Assembly: GCF_900091515.1 (NCBI RefSeq)
Contig: NZ_LT607410.1
Location: 868,001 to 932,000 of the forward strand
From: Micromonospora purpureochromogenes
GTDB taxonomy: Bacteria; Actinomycetota; Actinomycetes; Mycobacteriales; Micromonosporaceae
Direction: 5' to 3'
DNA length: 64,000 bases
Positions within the stretch are counted from its first letter, which is position 1, and each line of letters opens with the position of its first letter. Both the position numbers and the translations under genes were made by a program. Of this stretch, positions 1 to 8,326 are shown piece by piece. The notes below the pieces were generated by a model. It was given only the letters and a program-made list of their open reading frames with translations. It had not been told where the DNA came from and ran no database searches.

Positions 1-751
1 CGGCGTCCGTGGTCGTACGGGGGGCCTTCGGGCAGCCGTGTTCGCGCTCCCAGGAGGTCACCGCGGCGGCCGGCGACCGGTTGCCGTCGCGGCGCCACGA
101 ATCCAGGTACTTCGCCGGCCACACCACGCCCCGGCGGATCCACCAGTCGTCGTGGCCGGTGCACTTGGGCGACAGGCCGAAGTGCAGGTGGCAGACGTTG
201 TTGGCGTTGCCGGTCCGGCCCACCTTGCCGAGCTGCTGCCCCGCGCGGACCCGCACGCCGGCGTCCACGCCGGCGCTGATCGCGCTCAGGTGCGAGCCGT
301 AGTACCGCACCCCGTCGTCCCCGAGCAACGACACCGAGAGCCCGCCGTTGTACGGCCCCAACGGCCCCCGCCGGTCGAACCGGTCCACCCGGCTCACCTC
401 CAGGATCGTCCCGTCGGTCACCGCCACCACCGGCTCACCGCAGTCGGCGAAGATGTCCGTGCCCGGATACGCCGCGTGCGTCGGGTGGTAGGCGACCTTG
501 CCGGCGCGTACCGGGAAGACCCGTCGCAGCGGCGCAGGGCTCGGCGCCGCCGACGGCCCGGCCGGGCTCGCGGAGGGCGTGGCCGGCGCCGGCTGGTCCG
601 CGGTGGCCGTCGCGGACGGAGCGTCCCAGACCGTGCTCGGCGCGGCGGCCGGCCGGTCGCCGGGCGCGCAGCCGGCGAGCAACGCCGGTGCCAGCAACAG
701 CAGGACCGGGTACGCCGGACGCGCGCGGCGGCCGGTCGATCGCGACAACAT
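1..751 (-). CDS. M23-family peptidase lipoprotein, 3' end outside window
   Basis: The start is the ATG whose complement lies at 749-751; the frame stays open to the window edge, so the C-terminus is missing. The first ~30 residues form a lipoprotein signal ending in LLAGC, followed by an Ala/Pro/Ser-rich linker typical of actinobacterial exported lipoproteins. After residue ~75 comes an M23 (lysostaphin/LytM-type) fold: HAAYPGTDIF carries the first metal-binding His and Asp, and CHLHFG carries the second motif. M23 enzymes are zinc endopeptidases that cleave peptidoglycan cross-bridges outside the membrane. Both zinc motifs are present, so it may be active. It is read away from the next gene at 829. 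Confidence 0.8.
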   Translation of the reverse strand, partial: MLSRSTGRRARPAYPVLLLLAPALLAGCAPGDRPAAAPSTVWDAPSATATADQPAPATPSASPAGPSAAPSPAPLRRVFPVRAGKVAYHPTHAAYPGTDIFADCGEPVVAVTDGTILEVSRVDRFDRRGPLGPYNGGLSVSLLGDDGVRYYGSHLSAISAGVDAGVRVRAGQQLGKVGRTGNANNVCHLHFGLSPKCTGHDDWWIRRGVVWPAKYLDSWRRDGNRSPAAAVTSWEREHGCPKAPRTTTDA

Positions 752-828
752 CCGGACATCCTGGCAGACGGATACGGTGGGAGGGTCCCCCGGAGCGCCG
801 GGGTGCGTGGACGGGAGCGGTGACGGCG

Positions 829-1215
829 ATGGATGGTCAGCCCAGGTACCCGGCCGGGCCGGCCGCCGGGCAGTTCATGGCGCGTACCCCCTCGGGTCTG
901 TTTCCGTCGGGGCCGCCGCGCCGGCCGACGTGGCGCGAGCCGCACCCGGTGACCGGCAGCGGGGTGGCCGCCGGCGGTGCGCTCGCCGCCGCCTGGCTGG
1001 TGCTCTTCGGCCTCCTCGGTCGCGGCGTCTCCGGGTACGCGTGGTGGACCGTGATCGCCGGCGTGGTGGCCTGGCTGGCCGCCCTCGGCCTCGTCCGGTA
1101 CGGCGACCGGGGGGTGGGCACCGGGGTGGCGATCGTCACAGCGGGTGGTTGGAGCATCGCGTTCGCGATCGTGGTCGTGCGCTGGGCGACCAGCGCGGAC
1201 TGGCCGATGTGGTGA
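829..1215 (+). CDS. Small membrane protein, function unknown
   Basis: The product has 128 residues if it starts at the ATG at 829, which has GGGAG 11 bases upstream; a GTG at 820 in the same frame is possible but too close to that ribosome site. Residues 1-45 are Pro/Arg-rich and probably cytoplasmic. Three hydrophobic segments follow, starting near GSGVAAGGALAAAW, YAWWTVIAGVVAWL and GVGTGVAIVTAGGW, separated by short charged turns. The chain ends directly after the third segment. I recognise no family. It stands alone, divergent from the M23 lipoprotein gene, with the two starts about 80 bp apart. Confidence 0.6.
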   Translation: MDGQPRYPAGPAAGQFMARTPSGLFPSGPPRRPTWREPHPVTGSGVAAGGALAAAWLVLFGLLGRGVSGYAWWTVIAGVVAWLAALGLVRYGDRGVGTGVAIVTAGGWSIAFAIVVVRWATSADWPMW

Positions 1216-1288
1216 CGCTGCGTTATCGGTCGGCTTCGTTTTGAACGCCATCTTGACGTACTCGCTGTGACTGGGGACGCTTTCCGGT

Positions 1289-1456
1289 ATGGCCTGGACC
1301 ACCCCGCGGCTCGACCCCGAGCGCAGCCGTCGCCGCCTGCAGATTCTCGCCGAGTTGGCGGGGGCCCGCGCGGTACGACAGCGGGACAAGCCGCAGCGGG
1401 AGCACACCGAGCGGCTGCGACAGCTGATCGCCACCCGGCGTCGCGTCGCCGGCTGA
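1289..1456 (+). CDS. Possible 55-residue basic helical protein
   Basis: A short frame from ATG 1289 to TGA 1456 has strongly G/C-ending codons throughout and an Arg/Glu/Leu-rich, helix-forming composition (for example RSRRRLQILAELAGARA). A GGGGAC stretch about 12 bases upstream is a weak ribosome site. Length and coding bias are the only evidence. It fills the gap between the membrane protein and the tadA pair, and I do not recognise it. Confidence 0.35.
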   Translation: MAWTTPRLDPERSRRRLQILAELAGARAVRQRDKPQREHTERLRQLIATRRRVAG

Positions 1457-1575
1457 GGCGACTTTCTCAGGATTGACCGGCCCTTCGGGGCGTTGACCGG
1501 TCGCCTGCCGACCCGACCGGTTAACGTGCATCGCGTAACGAGTCGGCTTGCCGTGCCGAGGCCTTTGGGGGGACC

Positions 1576-2103
1576 GTGTCGTACTTCGCTGCCGCCGTGG
1601 TGCGCGACGAGGGCGAGTGGAGCGCCGCCGAGGTGAACCTACGGGGCGCCTCCGACATCGACGACGTCGCCGACCGGCTGCGCGACGTCGAGCCCGACGC
1701 CGACCTGTCGCTGCTCTTCGTCGAGGCGGACGACGCCTACCTGGTGATCCTGCGCCTGGACGAGGGGGAGGATCTCCGGATCTTCGGCTCCGACTCCGCG
1801 TACGCCGAGGAGTCCCGGCTGGGCGCGCTGCTCGTCGGGGACCTGAAGACCTCGGTCACCGGGCTGGAGGAGAGCGAGGAGCCCCGGCCGTCCGCCGCCG
1901 GGGGCGAGGAGAGCGAGCAGCCGGCGGTCGACCCCGAGGCGGACCCGGTCGGCGACGCGGACATCCTCGCCGACCTGGGCATCCCCGCCCAGAAGCTGCT
2001 CCAGCTCTGCACTGATGAGGGGATGCTCCCGGCCGACGTCACGGCCGAGGTGTGCCAGGTGCTCGGGTGCGTCGACGAGGTCGAGGAGTTGCGTGAGGTC
2101 TGA
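1576..2103 (+). CDS. tRNA adenosine deaminase-associated protein
   Basis: This is a 175-residue acidic protein starting at GTG 1576 behind a GGGGGGA ribosome site. The N-terminal half (SYFAAAVVRDEGEWSAAEV and the AYLVILRLDEGEDLRIFGSD region) matches what I know of the actinobacterial family always found just before tadA and named after that gene. A Glu/Pro-rich spacer near residues 95-125 leads to a small helical C-terminus (ILADLGIPAQKLLQLC) that ends in an acidic tail. The stop lies 11 bases inside the tadA frame, so the two are translationally coupled. The biochemical role is unknown; a partnership with TadA is inferred from synteny. Confidence 0.8.
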   Translation: MSYFAAAVVRDEGEWSAAEVNLRGASDIDDVADRLRDVEPDADLSLLFVEADDAYLVILRLDEGEDLRIFGSDSAYAEESRLGALLVGDLKTSVTGLEESEEPRPSAAGGEESEQPAVDPEADPVGDADILADLGIPAQKLLQLCTDEGMLPADVTAEVCQVLGCVDEVEELREV

Positions 2104-2767
2104 CCCGCCGTCCGGTGACGGAGTCGCCCTGCCGGGCGGCGGTTCGCCGCTGGCCGGCGCCGCCGAGCCGGTCGACTCGACCGACCCGGCGCTGGAGACC
2201 GTACGTCGGGGGCAGCCGACGCCGGGCGCGGTGGGCCGGGTCGGGCCCGGTGCGGACGAGGGGCTGGCCGACCCGGACGGGGCGGGCCGCCGGCAGCGGC
2301 ACGAACTGTGGATGCGCCGCGCGCTGGAGGTCGCCGTCACCGGCCCGGACACGCCCGCCCCGGGCGCCGACGGCGCGGACACCTCCGATGACATCCCGGT
2401 CGGCGCCGTGCTCTACGGCCCGGACGGGACCGAACTGTCGATCGGGCGCAACGAGCGCGAGCTGACCGGCGACCCGACCGCGCACGCCGAGGTGCTGGCG
2501 CTGCGCCGGGCCGCCGAGCGGCTCGGCCGCTGGCGGCTCGACGGCTGCACGCTGGTGGTCACCCTGGAACCCTGCACGATGTGCGCGGGCGCGCTGGTCC
2601 TGGCCCGGGTGTCCACCGTGGTCTTCGGCGCCTGGGAGCCCAAGACCGGCGCGGCCGGCTCGCTCTGGGACGTGCTGCGTGACCGCCGGCTCAACCACCG
2701 GCCGGAGGTCTACGGCGGCGTCCTGGAGTCCGAGAGCGCCGCCCTGCTGCGCGCCTTCTTCCGCTGA
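2093..2767 (+). CDS. tadA: tRNA-specific adenosine deaminase
   Basis: TadA deaminates A34 of tRNA-Arg(ACG) to inosine, allowing wobble reading. With the GTG at 2093 the product has 224 residues; His131 and Glu133 in HAEVLAL and Cys161/Cys164 in PCTMC form the zinc and proton-shuttle site of the cytidine-deaminase fold. The core enzyme resembles others only from MRRALEVA (ATG 2312). The ~73 residues before it are Gly/Pro/Asp-rich, and an extra acidic insertion follows (near residues 82-100). The 11-base overlap with the upstream gene favours the GTG start, but the later ATG remains possible. Synthesis is probably coupled to the upstream partner. Confidence 0.87.
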   Translation: MRSDPPSGDGVALPGGGSPLAGAAEPVDSTDPALETVRRGQPTPGAVGRVGPGADEGLADPDGAGRRQRHELWMRRALEVAVTGPDTPAPGADGADTSDDIPVGAVLYGPDGTELSIGRNERELTGDPTAHAEVLALRRAAERLGRWRLDGCTLVVTLEPCTMCAGALVLARVSTVVFGAWEPKTGAAGSLWDVLRDRRLNHRPEVYGGVLESESAALLRAFFR

Positions 2768-2799
2768 CCGCCCGCCCGCCGCTCAGACCTGTGGGCTGA

Positions 2800-3267
2800 T
2801 CAGGCCGCGCTCGGGGCGGGGCGGAGCAGGTTCGCGGCCACCGCGCGGCCGGTCTCGGTCCACGGGGTGGGTCGCAGGGTCGCCGGGTCGAGCCGGACGA
2901 TCGCCCGCCGGCCCTCGGCGTGCACGACGCTGCCGTCGAGCGAGCTGAACCGGTAGGCGTACTCGGCGCTGCTGGTGCCGAAGTGTTCGAGCCAGAAGTG
3001 CACCGCTACCGGCCCGGTGGCCGCGATCGGGGCGCGGTAGGTGATGGTGAACTCGCGTACCGCGTGGAAGGTGTCCGGCGCGCTGCGCTGCCCGCCCTGG
3101 TAGGAGACGCCCCGCTCGGCCCAGTAGGCGGTCAGGGCCCGTTCCAGCAGCACCACGTACCGGGAGTTGTGCAGGATGCCGAAGGCGTCGAGGTCGTCGA
3201 AGTACACGCTGACGTGCTCGACGTGGCCGTACTCGACGGCGGAGGGGGTGGCGACGGCGTGGCTCAT
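2800..3267 (-). CDS. Acyl-CoA thioesterase, hot-dog fold (4HBT)
   Basis: The 155-residue product starts at an ATG overlapping the stop of the TetR gene (ATGA), so the pair is one transcription unit. The sequence VYFDDLDAFGILHNSRYVVLLERA is the classic YbgC/FadM-type hot-dog signature, with the catalytic Asp in DLDAFGILHN (the usual D-x-x-x-x-x-H-x-x-x-Y pattern). A second part, FTITYRAPI and ISF-like strands, completes the fold. Family members hydrolyse short or medium acyl-CoA. The adjoining repressor suggests induction by an acyl-CoA or fatty acid. The substrate cannot be told from sequence. Confidence 0.78.
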   Translation of the reverse strand: MSHAVATPSAVEYGHVEHVSVYFDDLDAFGILHNSRYVVLLERALTAYWAERGVSYQGGQRSAPDTFHAVREFTITYRAPIAATGPVAVHFWLEHFGTSSAEYAYRFSSLDGSVVHAEGRRAIVRLDPATLRPTPWTETGRAVAANLLRPAPSAA

Positions 3268-3902
3268 GAGAGGCCTTCCGGTAGCAGGGTCGGATCGGGG
3301 CACAAGGCCCGCAGGCGGTGCAGCAGGCCCCGGCGGGCGTGCCGGTAGGCGGTGTCGGGGTCCAGCAGCCGGGACCGCAGAGCGGCGGCGATCCCGAGCG
3401 CGTCGATCTCGTACGCCAACTGCGGGACGTCGGTGTCGGCGGGAAGTTCGCCGGCGGCGACCGCCTCCCGGACGAGGTGTTCGAGGAACGCGGTCCAGCG
3501 GCCGAACACCTCGGCGAGCCGGTCCCGGACCGGGCCGGGTCGGGCGTTGTACTCGAAGTCGGTGCTGGCGAAGAAGCAGCCGCCGGGGAGCACCCGGGCG
3601 GCGTAGAAGTCGATCCGGGCCTGGTGCAGGGCCCAGAGCCGCCGGACGCCCCGGGGGGCGCGCAGCGCCGGGTCGATGATCCGCTCCTGCCACTGCTCCA
3701 CCGCCCGGTCGACGGTGGCGAGCTGGAGCACCTCCTTGGAGCGCCAGTGCGCGAACAGGCCGGACTTGCTCACCCCGAGCGTGTCGGCGAGCTGCGCGAG
3801 CGAGAGCCCGTGCAGTCCGACCTCGGTGGCCAACACCACGGCGGCGTCCAACGCGGCGCCCCGGGTCCGGTCGCCGCGGGCGACGCGTCCGTCGACTGTC
3901 AT
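3264..3902 (-). CDS. TetR-family transcriptional regulator
   Basis: The 212-residue protein has a TetR N-terminal helix-turn-helix around residues 15-60: GAALDAAVVLATEVGLHGLS, then LADTLGVSKSGLFAHW as recognition helix and the conserved F/Y-x-x-W element. The C-terminal ligand domain is helical and includes FYAARVLPGGCFFAS, as in TetR_C subfamilies often linked to lipid or small aromatic ligands. It overlaps the thioesterase start by four bases. A near-palindrome of TetR-operator type lies 24 bases upstream of its start, so autorepression of the two-gene unit is likely. The ligand is unknown. Confidence 0.88.
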   Translation of the reverse strand: MTVDGRVARGDRTRGAALDAAVVLATEVGLHGLSLAQLADTLGVSKSGLFAHWRSKEVLQLATVDRAVEQWQERIIDPALRAPRGVRRLWALHQARIDFYAARVLPGGCFFASTDFEYNARPGPVRDRLAEVFGRWTAFLEHLVREAVAAGELPADTDVPQLAYEIDALGIAAALRSRLLDPDTAYRHARRGLLHRLRALCPDPTLLPEGLS

Positions 3903-3925
3903 GGGAAGAGGCTAAATCAAAAAGC

Positions 3926-3937
3926 ACGACCGTTCGT
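3926..3937. promoter_or_regulatory. Probable TetR operator
   Basis: ACGACCGTTCGT is an imperfect dyad of the ACGA-n4-TCGT type typical of TetR operators. It lies 24 bp before the ATG of the TetR gene, in an A/T-richer stretch that should hold the promoter. Autoregulation is inferred. Confidence 0.5.
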
Positions 3938-3974
3938 ATTGTTTTGGTCCGTGACGGTGGTCACTCCGACACGG

Positions 3975-4012
3975 CGACGCCCCGCCATCCGGGGGCGGAT
4001 GACGGGGCGCCG
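3975..4012 (-). terminator. Stem-loop downstream of deoD
   Basis: CGACGCCCCGCCATCC pairs with GGATGACGGGGCG across a GGGGGC loop (one mismatch/wobble). It sits just past the deoD stop, as expected for its terminator. Confidence 0.5.
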
Positions 4013-4027
4013 AGAAAGGAAGGGAAA

Positions 4028-4735
4028 TCAGGCGATGGCGGTGTCCAGGGCGATCTCGACCATCTGGCTGAAGGTCTGCTCGCGCTCCTCGGCGGTGGTC
4101 TTCTCGCCGGTCTTGATGTGGTCGCTGACGGTCAGGATGGTCAGCGCCCGCGCCTTGAACCGGGCGGCGATCGTGTAGAGCGCCGCCGACTCCATCTCCA
4201 CCGCCAGCACGCCGTAGTCGGCCAGGGTGTCGTAGAGGTCCGGCCGGTCGGTGTAGAAGGCGTCCGCCGCCAGGATCGGCCCGACCCGCATGCTGATGCC
4301 GCGCCGCTCGGCCACCTCGACCGAGGTACGCAGCAGCCCGAAGTCGGCGACCGGGGCGTAGTCGATCAGCCCGTCGAACCGCATCCGGTTCATGTTCGAG
4401 TCGGTGGAGGACCCGATCGCGGCGACCACGTCGCGCAGCTGGAGGTCCTCGGTCAGGGCGCCGCAGGAACCGACCCGGATCAGGGTCTTCACGCCGTACT
4501 CGTTGACCAGCTCGTGGGCGTAGATGGAGGCGGACGGCATGCCCATGCCGGAGCCCTGGACGGAGACCGGCACGCCGTTCCAGCGGCCGGTGAAGCCCAG
4601 CATGCCCCGGACCGTCGAGTAGCACGTGGCGTCCTCGAGGTAGGTCTCCGCGATCCACTTGGCCCGCAGCGGGTCGCCCGGCATCAGGACCCGCTCGGCG
4701 ATCTCTCCCGGCTTCGCGCCGATGTGCGTACTCAT
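4028..4735 (-). CDS. deoD: Purine-nucleoside phosphorylase, DeoD type
   Basis: The 235-residue enzyme performs phosphorolysis of purine (deoxy)nucleosides to base plus (deoxy)ribose-1-phosphate in the cytoplasm. The chosen ATG gives the family N-terminus [16 protein letters not shown]; the frame is open further upstream without similarity. Phosphate-site residues are present (Gly20, Arg24 in [11 protein letters not shown]), as are GSCGAL, the ribose-binding VEMESAAL and the catalytic Asp in VSDHIKTGE. Length matches DeoD hexamers (about 235-240). AGGAT lies just before the start. It is read toward the TetR unit and away from the tRNA-Ser gene, with a stem-loop behind it. Confidence 0.95.
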   Translation of the reverse strand: MSTHIGAKPGEIAERVLMPGDPLRAKWIAETYLEDATCYSTVRGMLGFTGRWNGVPVSVQGSGMGMPSASIYAHELVNEYGVKTLIRVGSCGALTEDLQLRDVVAAIGSSTDSNMNRMRFDGLIDYAPVADFGLLRTSVEVAERRGISMRVGPILAADAFYTDRPDLYDTLADYGVLAVEMESAALYTIAARFKARALTILTVSDHIKTGEKTTAEEREQTFSQMVEIALDTAIA

Positions 4736-4810
4736 GGCAAAGATCCTGCCAGGCCGGAGGCGGGCATACCGGTTCGGCATCCAGACCGGCGGTCCTGTAC
4801 CCTCGTCGGC

Positions 4811-4897
4811 GGTGGCGTGTCCGAGTGGCCTAAGGAGCACGCCTCGAAAGCGTGTGAGGGGGCAACCCCTCCGCGGGTTCAAATCCCGCCGCCACCG
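4811..4897 (+). tRNA. tRNA-Ser (anticodon CGA)
   Basis: The 87-nt gene has a 7-bp acceptor stem (GGTGGCG/CGCCACC, discriminator G), anticodon stem CACGC/GCGTG with loop CTCGAAA giving anticodon CGA at 4845-4847, a long class-II variable arm and the T-loop GGTTCAAATCC. CCA is not encoded. It reads UCG codons. A hairpin terminator follows 14 bases later. Its 3' end is duplicated at 9974. Confidence 0.96.
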
Positions 4898-4904
4898 CTC
4901 GTGA
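4885..4904 (+). repeat. tRNA-Ser 3'-end direct repeat, copy 1
   Basis: CCCGCCGCCACCGCTCGTGA, spanning the tRNA 3' acceptor strand plus seven flanking bases, is repeated exactly at 9974-9993, and in both places is followed after a few unmatched bases by the same style of CGCCCGG hairpin. This resembles an attachment-site duplication. Confidence 0.55.
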
Positions 4905-4911
4905 ACAGCGA

Positions 4912-4949
4912 GAACGCCCGGTCGATCCGCGAGGATCGGCCGGGCGTTC
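4912..4949 (+). terminator. Terminator of tRNA-Ser(CGA)
   Basis: A 17-bp stem (4912-4928 with 4933-4949, one G-T pair) closes on a GCGA tetraloop. It lies between the tRNA and the convergent gene at 4996, so it can serve both strands. Confidence 0.8.
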
Positions 4950-4995
4950 CGCTTGTGGGTCTCAGTTCTGGTCTCGGTTCGCGCTCAAGAGCTGG

Positions 4996-6264
4996 TCAGC
5001 AGCGGACCACGGCGGCGTCTATGATCGCCTCGCCGGCCGGTGCCAGGCTCGCCGGGTTGCTGGAGGCGTTGCCGCCACCGTACGAGTAGTTCTGGAACAT
5101 CGCCAGATCCCCGTCGGCCGAGTCCGCGAAGCAGTACGGCGCCTGAATGGTGAAGCTGGCGACCACCTCGCCGGAACGGAACAGCGCCGTCCAGGTGCCG
5201 TCCGCGGCCACGGTGGCCCGCACGTACGTCTGGCCGGTCTGGTCACCCACCAGGACCGACAGCTGGGCGCCGGTCACGCCGGTCTCGTCGGCGTCGCGTA
5301 CCCCGTCCCGGTCGGCGTCCAGCCAGACCGTGCCGCGTACCGTCCCCGGCTCGGCCACCGTGACGGAGGTCTGACCGGTGTTGTCGGCGAGGTCGTCTTC
5401 CGGGGAGGTGGTGGTCGCCTTGGCGGTGAAGGTCACCACGTCGCCCGGGACGGCGGCGGCGATGGTGGCCGACAGGTGCAGCGGCTCGGGCGTCCATCCG
5501 TCCACCATCTGGTAGTACAGGCAGTCCCAGCCTGGCTGGCCGGCGACGAGGCCGGAGCCGAACTCGCAGTACCAGGGGCTGTTGTAGTCCTCGCTGACCC
5601 GGGTGAGGCCGGCGGGCAGCGGCACCGTGACGTGGACCAGCTCCGCCGTCATGTTCCCGGCGTTGCGCACCTGCACGGAGACGTTGACGGTGTCGCCCAC
5701 GATCGGTTGGGCGGGGTCGGCCTGGGTCGCGATGACCTCCAGGTCGGTCACCCCTCGCACGTACGTGATCGGGGCGCTGCCCGTGTTGTTGCTGGTGGAG
5801 AGTTCGGGGCTGGTGGTCTTCGCAGTCGCGGTGACCGCCGAGACGGTGCCCGCCGGCGCGGGCGGGAGGTAGAAGTCGAACCGCAGCGGCGGTGCGCTCG
5901 CCCCCGCGGCCAGCGCCCCGTACCTGCAGGTGGCGGCCGGGCCGAAGTCGCAGGTCCAGCCCTGCGGTGGGCCGTTGCCGTCACTGAAGTAGGCGCCGTC
6001 CGGCAGGCCGTAGGTCAGGGTGACGTCCGACGCGGACCGGGTGCCGGCGTTGCGGACCTGGACCTCGACGGTGGCCCCGCCGCCCACGTCGACGACCTGG
6101 TCGCGGGGGGCAATGGCGGTGGCGGTGACCGCCAGGTCCGCCCGGGGCGGCGCGGCGGCGGCCGGCGCGGCGGGGAGCGTCGCGGCCGCAAGCGAGAGTA
6201 GCGCGGCGAGGCCGGACGCCCCGGCGAGCCGGGTACGGCGGGTCAGATGAGGAGTGGGATGCAT
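4996..6264 (-). CDS. Secreted CARDB/DUF11-like repeat protein
   Basis: The 422-residue product starts at the ATG preceded by AAGGAC and has a Sec signal (RRTRLAGASGLAALLSLAAA, cleavage after APAAAA). Two Ig-like CARDB/DUF11 domains follow: residues ~40-150 (ADLAVTATAI, RNAGTRSASDVTLTY, SNNTGSAPI) and ~155-290 (TDLEVIATQADPAQPIVGDT, ADNTGQTSVTV). A SdrD/B-like segment (VRGTVWLDADRDGVRDADET) comes near residue 295; it has the DxDxDGxxDxxE calcium-loop pattern. There is no LPXTG sorting signal, so it is probably released or loosely held. Such domains are structural parts of surface proteins; the role here is unknown. It is the first gene after the tRNA terminator. Confidence 0.72.
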   Translation of the reverse strand: MHPTPHLTRRTRLAGASGLAALLSLAAATLPAAPAAAAPPRADLAVTATAIAPRDQVVDVGGGATVEVQVRNAGTRSASDVTLTYGLPDGAYFSDGNGPPQGWTCDFGPAATCRYGALAAGASAPPLRFDFYLPPAPAGTVSAVTATAKTTSPELSTSNNTGSAPITYVRGVTDLEVIATQADPAQPIVGDTVNVSVQVRNAGNMTAELVHVTVPLPAGLTRVSEDYNSPWYCEFGSGLVAGQPGWDCLYYQMVDGWTPEPLHLSATIAAAVPGDVVTFTAKATTTSPEDDLADNTGQTSVTVAEPGTVRGTVWLDADRDGVRDADETGVTGAQLSVLVGDQTGQTYVRATVAADGTWTALFRSGEVVASFTIQAPYCFADSADGDLAMFQNYSYGGGNASSNPASLAPAGEAIIDAAVVRC

Positions 6265-6616
6265 CAGGTCCTTGTCTGTTGCAGGAATCGGCCGGCGGGA
6301 GTTACGGCCGGAGCGGGCTTCCGTGCCCGTACCATGATCCAGCGCTGGAGACCGGCGATCCGTCACACCCGATCGATTCTGGTCATCCTCCACTGTGGCT
6401 CACCGGCAGCCCCCGCCGAAGACCGGTGGAGGCGGCCGCAGCCGCGCCTGTTGGTGGCAGTCGAGCCTCCCGCGCCTTCGCGTCGCTGTCGCCGCACCTC
6501 CACCGATCGGCGTACGCTGCCGGCCGGTCGGCGGTCGACCTGCCCGTTCGCCCAGTTATCGCCGATCGTCCATCCCTCTACGGTCTCGGGGCAGTCCACG
6601 ACGATCGGGGGTTTTG
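6265..6616. other. 352-bp divergent intergenic region
   Basis: This separates the divergent starts of the DUF11-like and FG-GAP genes, so both promoters should be here. A GCGTACGCTGCCG stretch near 6508 resembles the TACGCT element seen before the three beta-helix paralogs. I see no other structure and no convincing gene. Confidence 0.4.
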
Positions 6617-8272
6617 GTGGGTCGAAGAACTACGAGTGTGTCGCTGGTGGCCGTGCTGGCCGGTCTGGCGGTCGGTGCCCCGGCACAGGCGTCGGACGAC
6701 GTGCGGGTCATCACGCGGGAAGGCGTTGTACTGCAGCACCATCGGGTGGCGAAGGCGACCACGCCGATTCGGGGGACCGGTGGTACCCGTTCCGACTTCG
6801 ACGGCGACGGCGTCGACGACATCGCCGCCACCGGCGACCCCTTCAACTACACCCTGCCGTACGGGGCGACCGGCGTGGTCGTGGTGCGCTACTCGTCCGC
6901 GCCGCAGGTCGACTACCTCATCGGTGGCGCGACGCCGGACGGTGGTAACAGCGGCTTCGGGTGGGCGCTCGCCGCCGGGGACTTCAACGGCGATCGGTAC
7001 GACGACCTCGCGATCGGCGCCATGGACGAGTTGGATCCAGGAAACAAGTCCGCTGCCGGCGGGGTCTGGGTCATCCCGGGTAGCAGTGCCGGCCTGGTGG
7101 TCGATGCGGCGAAGCACTTCAACCAGAGCTCACCGGGTGTCCCGGGCGCGGCGGAGAACCAGGACCGGTTCGGTGCGACGCTGGCGGCCGGTGACATCAA
7201 CGGGGACGGCCGCGAGGACCTCGCCATCGGCGCGTACGAGGAGGGGATCGGGACCAAGACGGAAGCCGGCGCGGTCACCGTCCTTTACGGTGGGCTGACC
7301 GGCCTGACGGCCACCGGTGCCCAGTACCTCCAACAGGACCAGGCCGGAGTGCCGGGTGCGGCCGAGCGCAACGACTACTTCGGCTTCTCGCTGGCGATCG
7401 GGAAGGTCAACAACAACCGGTACAACGACCTGGTGATCGGCGCGCCCCGGGAGAACGACGGCACGTCCTGGAACGGCAGCGGCATGGTCACCCTGATGTG
7501 GGGCTCGCCGAGTGGCGTGTCGACCACCGGCGCCACCTCGGTCACCGGAGCGGCGGTGCTCCCCGCGACCGGCCAGAGCGACACCATCGCCTGGAACCTG
7601 GGCGAGACGCTCGCCATCGGCGACGTGAACGGCGACGGACTGGGCGAGGTCGTCGCCGGCGCGCCCGGTGCCCAGACCCCCGACCTCTACGGCGGCCTGA
7701 TCGCGGTCTTCACGGGGCGTACCGCCGGTTTGTCCGGCAGTGCGGTCCGGATCGTCACGCAGCGCACCGCCGGCGTGCCGGGGGAGCCCGAGGGCTACGA
7801 CCGCTTCGGCGCGTCGCTCGCGACCGGCGACGTGACCGGCGACGGCAAGGCGGACGTGCTGGTCGGCTCGCCCGGCGAGGAGGTCGGCCCGACGGACGAG
7901 GCCGGGGTTGTCACCCTGCTCAAGGGTTCGGCCTCGGGGATCACCGGCAGCGGTGCTCAGGCCTTCGACCAGAACCACCCGAACGTGCCGGGCACGTCCG
8001 AGCGCGGTGACAAGTTCGGCGCGTCGGTCGCGGTGTTGAACCTCAACGGCACCGGTCCGCTGGACGCCGTCGTGACGTCGACCGGGGAGGAGGTGGCCGG
8101 CGACACCGCCGGCTACGCGTCCGGTTCGATGGTCCCCTTCCACGGCTCCACCAGCGGGCTCGTACCGCTGAGCACCTGGTGGAGCGGTCTGGACATGCGC
8201 ACCGAGATCGTCTGGCCCCAGCGGTACGGCCTCCGGATCGCCGGGCCGCAGAGCGGTGGCCCGCTGTTCTGA
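6617..8272 (+). CDS. Secreted FG-GAP (integrin-like) beta-propeller protein
   Basis: The GTG at 6617, five bases after a GGGGG ribosome site, gives a 551-residue protein with a signal peptide (TSVSLVAVLAGLAVGAPAQA). The rest is built of seven FG-GAP repeats marked by calcium-binding loops: DFDGDGVDD, DFNGDRYDDLAIG, DINGDGREDLAIG, VNNNRYNDLVIG, DVNGDGLGE, DVTGDGKAD and NLNGTGPLD. Seven repeats make a complete integrin-alpha-type propeller. The fifth and last loops have lost acidic ligands. No catalytic domain is attached. Actinobacteria secrete many such proteins of unknown role, perhaps in adhesion. A strong hairpin ends the gene. Confidence 0.85.
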   Translation: MGRRTTSVSLVAVLAGLAVGAPAQASDDVRVITREGVVLQHHRVAKATTPIRGTGGTRSDFDGDGVDDIAATGDPFNYTLPYGATGVVVVRYSSAPQVDYLIGGATPDGGNSGFGWALAAGDFNGDRYDDLAIGAMDELDPGNKSAAGGVWVIPGSSAGLVVDAAKHFNQSSPGVPGAAENQDRFGATLAAGDINGDGREDLAIGAYEEGIGTKTEAGAVTVLYGGLTGLTATGAQYLQQDQAGVPGAAERNDYFGFSLAIGKVNNNRYNDLVIGAPRENDGTSWNGSGMVTLMWGSPSGVSTTGATSVTGAAVLPATGQSDTIAWNLGETLAIGDVNGDGLGEVVAGAPGAQTPDLYGGLIAVFTGRTAGLSGSAVRIVTQRTAGVPGEPEGYDRFGASLATGDVTGDGKADVLVGSPGEEVGPTDEAGVVTLLKGSASGITGSGAQAFDQNHPNVPGTSERGDKFGASVAVLNLNGTGPLDAVVTSTGEEVAGDTAGYASGSMVPFHGSTSGLVPLSTWWSGLDMRTEIVWPQRYGLRIAGPQSGGPLF

Positions 8273-8291
8273 AGCTCCCGTCCCGCACGAC

Positions 8292-8326
8292 AACGCCCGG
8301 CAGCTCCTCGCGAGCGGCCGGGCGTT
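8292..8326 (+). terminator. Terminator of FG-GAP gene
   Basis: AACGCCCGGC (8292-8301) pairs perfectly with GCCGGGCGTT (8317-8326), followed by T-rich sequence; it lies 20 bp after the stop. Confidence 0.75.

Noticed and set aside
2800..3927. Fusion of TetR and thioesterase in one long frame
   Set aside because: The long frame arises from an open reading frame upstream of the true thioesterase ATG; the two genes are in different frames and overlap by ATGA.
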